From assembly GCA_024036415.1 (NCBI GenBank), contig JAMWET010000651.1, positions 1-64,000 of the forward strand: 64,000 nucleotides of DNA, read 5' to 3'. Position 1 is the stretch's first letter; every line of letters starts with the position of its first letter. Made by a program: the position numbers and the translations under genes. This document shows positions 58,883-64,000 of the stretch, piece after piece. Under the pieces are notes generated by a model, which made no database searches, was not told the origin of the DNA, and saw only the letters and a program-made list of their open reading frames with translations. Source of the DNA: Prochilodus magdalenae (Eukaryota > Chordata > Actinopteri > Characiformes > Prochilodontidae).

Positions 58883-59003
58883 GGAGAGAGAGAGATGTAA
58901 TATATAGAGAGATAGATGTGATGGGGCAGAGTGAGATTGCGAGAGAGAGAAAGACAGAGAGAGAGTGAAAGAGAGAGAGATGTATGTAGATACATGTGAT
59001 GGG

Positions 59004-59085
<82 letters not shown>

Positions 59086-59174
59086 AAGAAATGTGTTGGG
59101 GCAGAGGGAGATCACAAGAGAACGAGAGAGAGAGTGAGAAGAGAGAGAGAGAGAGAGAGAGAGAAGAGAGAGCA

Positions 59175-59219
<45 letters not shown>

Positions 59220-59229
59220 GAGAGAGAGT

Positions 59230-59268
<39 letters not shown>

Positions 59269-59335
59269 AGTGAGAAGAGAGAGAGAGAGAGAGAGAGTGA
59301 GCGAGCGAGAGAGAGACACGCGAGAGCGAGCATGT
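58481..59335. repeat. GATA and GA microsatellites in three higher-order units
   Basis: Three (GATA)n tracts (about 58492-58552, 58706-58762, 59005-59083) are each followed by TGTGTTGGGGCAGAGGGAGA, TCAC and a long (GA)n tract with GAGTGAG and (GACA)n variants. The unit of GATA tract, unique link and GA tract has been amplified as a whole. Frames of S/L repeats on the minus strand are artefacts. It ends about 140 bp from gulp1 exon 1. Confidence 0.95.
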
Positions 59336-59476
59336 GCGTATGTCATGAGTGATTTTCCTCTGGCTGGACTGCAGGGTTAGCACCTCTGGGGTTGCTTGTT
59401 AGGGACTCTCTGACATGAAGAGATGCGATGACAGAGTGAAGGGAGGAGAAAACAGGCCCATAGAGCCATCACTCAC

Positions 59477-59504
59477 CTTTCTTCCTGTTAAACGCCCGGC
59501 TCAT
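59477..59504 (-). CDS. gulp1: gulp1 coding exon 1 (start codon)
   Basis: First coding exon of the engulfment adaptor GULP1, a cytosolic PTB-domain protein that links phagocytic receptors of the LRP1/MEGF10/stabilin type to apoptotic-cell uptake and also acts in lipid and endosomal trafficking (family knowledge). Read on the minus strand, the ATG at 59504 begins MSRAFNRKK and runs 28 nt to a consensus donor GTGAGT at 59476-59471. The single leftover G joins the AT at the start of exon 2 to make the Asp of the conserved KKDK(S/T)WMHTPEAL segment. Human GULP1 begins almost identically (MNRAFSRKKDK). A possible 5' UTR acceptor lies about 53 nt upstream. No other in-frame ATG fits the family start. 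Intron 1 downstream is about 19.9 kb and full of satellites. Confidence 0.9.
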
Positions 59505-59557
59505 GCTGGAAAACTGCTCGGCCTCAGCTGCACGTCCCAGGAAGGTGCCACTTCAAC
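59505..59557 (-). other. gulp1: gulp1 5' untranslated part of the start exon
   Basis: Immediately upstream of the ATG on the minus strand there are about 53 nt with no ATG, preceded by TTCCTCCAG, a plausible splice acceptor ending at 59558. This suggests the start exon carries a short 5' UTR and that at least one non-coding exon and the promoter lie farther upstream, at higher coordinates. The acceptor is inferred from consensus only; the transcription start cannot be placed. Confidence 0.45.
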
Positions 59558-59985
59558 CTGGAGGAACAAGAACACATCCAAAACGGTCAGACCACACGAG
59601 ACCGAGGAGGAGACTCCTGTCTCATAGCCCCTTTACCCTGTCCCTAAAGGAGACAGCAGGGGACTCACCCATGATCTGATTCACAAGGCCTGGCCCACAA
59701 CCTGGCGTTCCCATAATAAACAAATGAGGACTATAGGCCTTCTGCAGCACAGTGACGATAGAGCCCTAGAGGAGACCTGGAGCCAGGTGCTAATGGGTGT
59801 TTACTGGTGCTGAGTGTCGTGTAACCAGTGCAGTTGCATTAGATGAAGAAGACCAGAGCCATCACGCAGCCTAAGCTAGCTGCTAGCCGGTTCCTAAGAG
59901 GTTATTAAAATAGAATGGGAGTCTATGGGGTGATAGAAGGATGAATAAACGAGGCATAGAAGAGTGTGGCTGTGGATTAGAGTTT
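59558..59985. other. Upstream of gulp1 start exon
   Basis: Low-copy sequence 5' of the start exon; presumably a further intron or 5' flank. I see no TATA box or CpG island I could defend. Confidence 0.45.
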
Positions 59986-60500
59986 GGGGGCCTTCCCTGA
60001 GTGAGCACATGCAGTTTGGAGGCTGGAGGTTATAGGTAACAATAGGACTTAGAGTGGGGTTCAAATGAATGGGACTCTATGGGAGGAAAGATGGACAGAG
60101 GAAAAAGAAGACAAACAGACGAGTGCGGGTCTAAGCAATATTGAATTTGTACTTGGGGGAGCTTGCTTGCACTCCCTAAGTCCTTGTGGGTTTCCTCCCA
60201 CAGTCTGAAGACCTGAGGTCAGGTGAACCGGAGATGCTGAATTGGGCCCCTCCCCCCCATGAGAATGTGGGTCTGTATGTGACACAGGCTGTGGGTTGAG
60301 CAGTGGATTAGACGTTGGTGGTCTGCCCTGAGTGAGCACATGCAGTTTGTTGGCTGCAGGTTAAAGGAGACAACAGTGTTTGAATGGGGCCAAAAATGAA
60401 TGGGGCTCTATGGGAGGAAAAAGTGATTGGCAGGAAAGTGATTGGCAGATGAGTGCAGGTCAGACCAACATTGAATCCGTGCTTGGGGGTCTGCCCTGAG
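59985..60500. repeat. ~335-bp direct duplication
   Basis: CCCTGAGTGAGCACATGCAG near 59996 and again near 60329 starts two related copies that also share AATGGG.CTCTATGGGAGGAA and GAGTGC.GGTC. A third start (GGGGGTCTGCCCTGAG) at about 60485 is cut short. Confidence 0.72.
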
Positions 60501-61199
60501 GTAGTGTATGTGAAACGGTGTCTGGCGGTCAAGCAGAAGTACAGTAGATGGGTGTGCACTTTTCCAACCCATTCACTTTAAATGGGGGGAAAAAATTCGG
60601 AATTCCACGTCATTCGGAATTCAACTTTTCCCATATATATGTATGTATGTCGGATTAATAAATAAGTTGTGACTTCATTTGAGCCATAAACCAGAGGCTT
60701 AGCAACAGTAACGAACCCCCTGGACATCTGCTTCTTTCTGATTGGCTCGTTGACCTCAGTGTAACCAATCAGCTCGCTGATGCAATACGTTCAGCAAACC
60801 GTGTGCCAAAACGAAATGCATTGCTTCGCTGTTATCTGTTTTCCTTAGCTCGGGACATTCTGACAGGAGTGGACACTCCACCCATACTCTGGTGCACACT
60901 AAACAAATGAATCACGGTCTGGCAAAAAAAGCGCAGACCTCGAGTCGCTTCCAAATGACCTCCAGTTCAGGTCACTGTTGGTGGCGAGGCATTTGGTCCG
61001 CAGCACACAAAGAAACTCAGCGTTAGAGAACGCTGTCCAGCTTCCTGTAGCAGCACGTTGGTGTTTACCGTCTGCATAACCCGCCCGTTTAACATCTCGA
61101 CTCCTGTGTTGTTCCTGCAGCAGGAGCTGCCGCTAATAACGACAGAACAAGGAAGCATAGAACCTTAAAAAAGTTACGGTTCCAGAGTCGGAACCCACT
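60501..61199. other. Flanking sequence, no gene seen
   Basis: Low-copy. Contains a TTCGGAATTC duplication at 60595-60625. No exon recognised. Confidence 0.5.
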
Positions 61200-61480
61200 C
61201 ACTCATTCATCTTCTAAGCCACTTATCCTTCTGACTCAAGGGTGGTTACACTCGCAGGGCCGAAGGCAGGAACTGCCCTGGATGGGCTGCCCGTCCATCA
61301 CAGGGCATACACACTCACACCCATGGAGCAAGTTAGCACCTCCAGTTCATCCGGCTGAGGTTCATCCAAACTCTACAGTGAAAGAACACCGGATGCCCAA
61401 GTCGGGAATCAAGCCCGAGGCCCTACTGGCTCTGAGGCAACAGTGCCACCCACCGCACCACTGTGCCAGCCATAGCCAGG
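61200..61480. mobile_element. Dispersed fish repeat (SINE/LINE-tail type)
   Basis: CTGCCCTGGATGGGCTGCCC, GTCCATCACAGGGCATACAC and GGGAATCAAGCCCGAGG.C..TACTGGCTCTGAGGCAACAGT are the conserved blocks of a very common fish interspersed repeat. One copy, internally shortened. Confidence 0.65.
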
Positions 61481-61794
61481 CCCACATCTTGGTGCACATT
61501 TGTGTCCACTAACTCAACACCGCTGTAGTGTTGAGTTAGCGTTCAGGGTTCAGTCTGGTCAGGAATGGTGTGCTCGTACACAGCTTCTGGATCGGATGCT
61601 CCGTTCCACACAGCAACACATTTGTCTGGAATATTTTCCCATTAGGAACAAATGGGGCGGAAAAGTACATGCTCCACTATCTCATAGAAGACCCCCCAGG
61701 CACTAATTCAGTGTTGGTCCAACCCACACTCATCTGCTAGTCCTCTTTTTCCCCATGTCTTTTTCATCTCATACAGTCCCTTTCTTCACTGCTC

Positions 61795-64000
61795 ACTTCG
61801 AAAGATGCTGAGACTCTGGTTCATGCAGTTATTACATCTAGGCTAGGTCACTGCAATGCTCTGTTCCATGGTCTCCCCTCCAAAACACTTCACCCTCTGC
61901 AGTACATTCAGAACTCCGCAGCCAGAGTCTTAGTACACACCAAGAAGTCGGCGCACTTAGTCACTACACACCAGTTAGAGAGTCACTGCGCACATTACAG
62001 CCCCACTCCTTCTTCAGCTTTTCCAGAGCTACACTGGCTTCCAGTTACAGAGCTACACTGGCTACCGGTTACAGAGCTACACTGGCTTCCAGTTACAGAG
62101 CTACACTGGCTACCGGTTACAGAGCTACACTGGCTTCCAGTTACAGAGCTACACTGGCTACCGGTTACAGAGCTACACTGGCTACCGGTTACAGAGCTAC
62201 ACTGGCTACCGGTTACAGAGCTACACTGGCTACCGGTTACAGAGCTACACTGGCTACCAGTTACAGAGCTACACTGGCTACCAGTTACAGAGCTACACTG
62301 GCTTCCAGTTACAGAGCTACACTGGCTACCGGTTACAGAGCTACACTGGCTACCGGTTACAGAGCTACACTGGTTTCCAGTTACAGAGCTACACAGACTT
62401 CCAGTTACAGAGCTACACTGGCTAACAGTTACAGAGCTACACTGGCTACCGGTTACAGAGCTACACTGGCTACCAGTTACAGAGCTACACTGGCTACCAG
62501 TTACAGAGCTACACTGGCTACCAGTTACAGAGCTACACTGGCTACCAGTTGCAGAGCTACACTGGCTACCAGTTACAGAGATACACTGGCTACCGGTTAC
62601 AGAGCTACACTGGCTACCAGTTACAGAGCTACACTTACCAGAGAAGCTACATTGGCTACACCAGTTACAGAGCTACAGAGCTACAGTTACAGAGCTACAC
62701 TGGCTACCAGTTACAGAGCTACACTGGCTACCAGTTACAGAGCTACAATGGCTACCAGTTACAGAGCTACATTGGCTACTAGTTACAGAGCTACACTGGC
62801 TTCCAGTTACAGAGCTACACTGGCTACCAGTTACAGAGCTACACTGGCTTCCAGTTACAGAGCTACACTGGCTACCAGTTACAGAGCTACACTGGCTTCC
62901 AGTTACAGAGCTACACTGGCTACCAGTTACAGAGCTACATTGGCTACTAGTTACAGAGCTACACTGGCTTCCAGTTACAGAGCTACATTGGCTACCAGTT
63001 ACAGAGCTACACTGGCTTCCAGTTACAGAGCTACACTGGCTACCAGTTACAGAGCTACAATGGCTACCAGTTACAGAGCTACATTGGCTACTAGTTACAG
63101 AGCTACACAGGCTTCCAGTTACAGAGCTACACTGGCTACCAGTTACAGAGCTACACTGGCTACCAGTTACAGAGCTACACTGGCTACCGGTTACAGAGCT
63201 ACACTGGCTACCAGTTACAGAGCTACACTGGCTACCAGTTACAGAGCTACACTGGCTACCAGTTACAGAGCTACACTGGCTTCCAGTTACAGAGCTACAC
63301 TGGCTACCAGTTACAGAGCTACACTGGCTACCAGTTACAGAGCTACACTGGCTACCAGTTACAGAGCTACACTGGCTACCAGTTACAGAGCTACACTGGC
63401 TACCGGTTACAGAGCTACACTGGCTACCAGTTACAGAGCTACACTGGCTACCAGTTACAGAGCTACACTGGCTACCGGTTACAGAGCTACACTGGCTACC
63501 GGTTACAGAGCTACACTGGCTTCCAGTTACAGAGCTACACTGGCTACCGGTTACAGAGCTACACTGGCTACCGGTTACAGAGCTACACCGGCTTCCAGTT
63601 ACAGAGCTACACCGACTACCGGTTACAGAGCTACACCGGCTACCGGTTACAGAGCTACACCGGCTACCGGTTACAGAGCTACACCGACTACCGGTTACAG
63701 AGCTACACCGGCTACCGGTTACAGAGCTACACCGGCTTCCAGTTACAGAGCTACACTGGCTTCCAGTTACAGAGCTACACTGGCTTCCAGTTACAGAGCT
63801 ACACTGGCTACTGGTTACAGAGCTACATTGGCTTCCAGTTACAGAGCTACACTGGCTTCCGGTTACAGAGCTACACTGGCTACCAGTTACAGAGCTACAC
63901 TGGCTACCGGTTACAGAGCTACACTGGCTACCAGTTACAGAGCATATCCACTATAAGATCCTGCTCCTGACCTTTAAAGCCCTGCACGGAGTAGCACCCA
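61795..64000 (+). mobile_element. LINE reverse-transcriptase 3' fragment containing an expanded minisatellite
   Basis: From about 61800 one frame reads TLVHAVITSRLGHCNALFHG, LPSKTLHPLQYIQNSAARVL and VHTKKSAHLV, the C-terminal region of a non-LTR (CR1/L2/Rex-like) reverse transcriptase (usual form: SRLDYCNALL..LP, NAAAR..T, LHWLPV). It then reaches ELHWLPVT, which is repeated about 80 times. It resumes in the same frame after 63942 with HIHYKILLLTFKALHGVAP to the window edge. The normal element has LHWLPV once. The 5' part of the LINE is absent and the 3' end lies outside. Confidence 0.88.
62029..63944 (+). repeat. 24-bp minisatellite, about 80 copies, derived from LINE codons
   Basis: The unit is CTACACTGGCTACCAGTTAC plus AGAG, 24 bp, encoding LHWLPVTE in the LINE frame. 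Variants are CTTCCAG, CTACCGG and CTACTAG. The array starts and ends on positions in the same frame (CTA at 62029 and at 63919 are congruent modulo three) despite an irregular stretch at 62630-62690. A second frame is also open for 434 codons (ATLATSYR repeats) as a by-product. Confidence 0.96.

Noticed and set aside
58352..59383. 343-codon S/L/Y-rich frame, minus strand
   Set aside because: Reading of GATA and GA microsatellites.
62652..63956. 434-codon open frame of ATLATSYR repeats
   Set aside because: Off-frame reading of the 24-bp LINE-derived minisatellite; stop-free only because the unit is a multiple of three.

Overview
The window looks like teleost nuclear DNA, most likely an otophysan such as a characiform. 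The grounds are GT-AG introns, several Tc1/mariner-type transposons and MITEs, a tRNA-derived SINE, a LINE reverse-transcriptase fragment and many micro- and minisatellites. The clade is inferred from repeat families I recognise, not from a search. There is no prokaryotic, CRISPR, rRNA or viral content that I can support.

One host gene is recognisable: gulp1 (engulfment adaptor, PTB domain containing 1, the CED-6 homologue). It lies on the minus strand. Nine coding exons run from the start codon at 59504 down to a degraded exon at 20714-20820, and exons 1-8 join in a consistent reading frame with canonical splice sites. They encode the N-terminus, the PTB domain, the leucine-zipper segment and the proline-rich 'TDIFDMVPFSP' region. 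The final exon, about 23 residues in mammals, was not found. Nearly everything else from 20.7 to 59.5 kb is intron filled with repeats.

The largest structure is a giant inverted repeat. Bases 1 to about 14,086 are the reverse complement of about 14,087 to 27,900, with almost no spacer at the axis, and the left arm continues beyond the window. Exons 6-9 of gulp1 and every transposon of the right arm reappear in mirror order on the plus strand of the left arm. The arms differ mainly by small insertions and deletions that break exons. That fits an uncorrected fold-back long read or mis-assembly better than an old biological duplication, though a real palindrome cannot be excluded from sequence alone.

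Layout: 1-14,086 left arm (mirror copies of exons 6-9, Tc1s, MITEs, SINE, AT arrays); 14,087-27,900 right arm with genuine exons 6-9; 27.9-32.5 kb Tc1 and MITE copies with exons 3-5; 33.3-36.0 kb two long polypurine GAA/GGA blocks; 36.3-39.6 kb Tc1 remnants, a ~390-bp tandem repeat and exon 2; 39.6-59.5 kb intron 1 with a 47-bp satellite, a tetranucleotide array, a 21-bp satellite and GATA/GA arrays; exon 1 at 59.5 kb; then upstream flank ending in a LINE fragment whose reverse-transcriptase codons for ELHWLPVT have expanded into an in-frame 24-bp array of about 80 copies.

I found no new multi-gene system. The items most worth a second look are the palindrome, the LINE-borne minisatellite, and a 14-bp minisatellite carried inside a dispersed MITE family.
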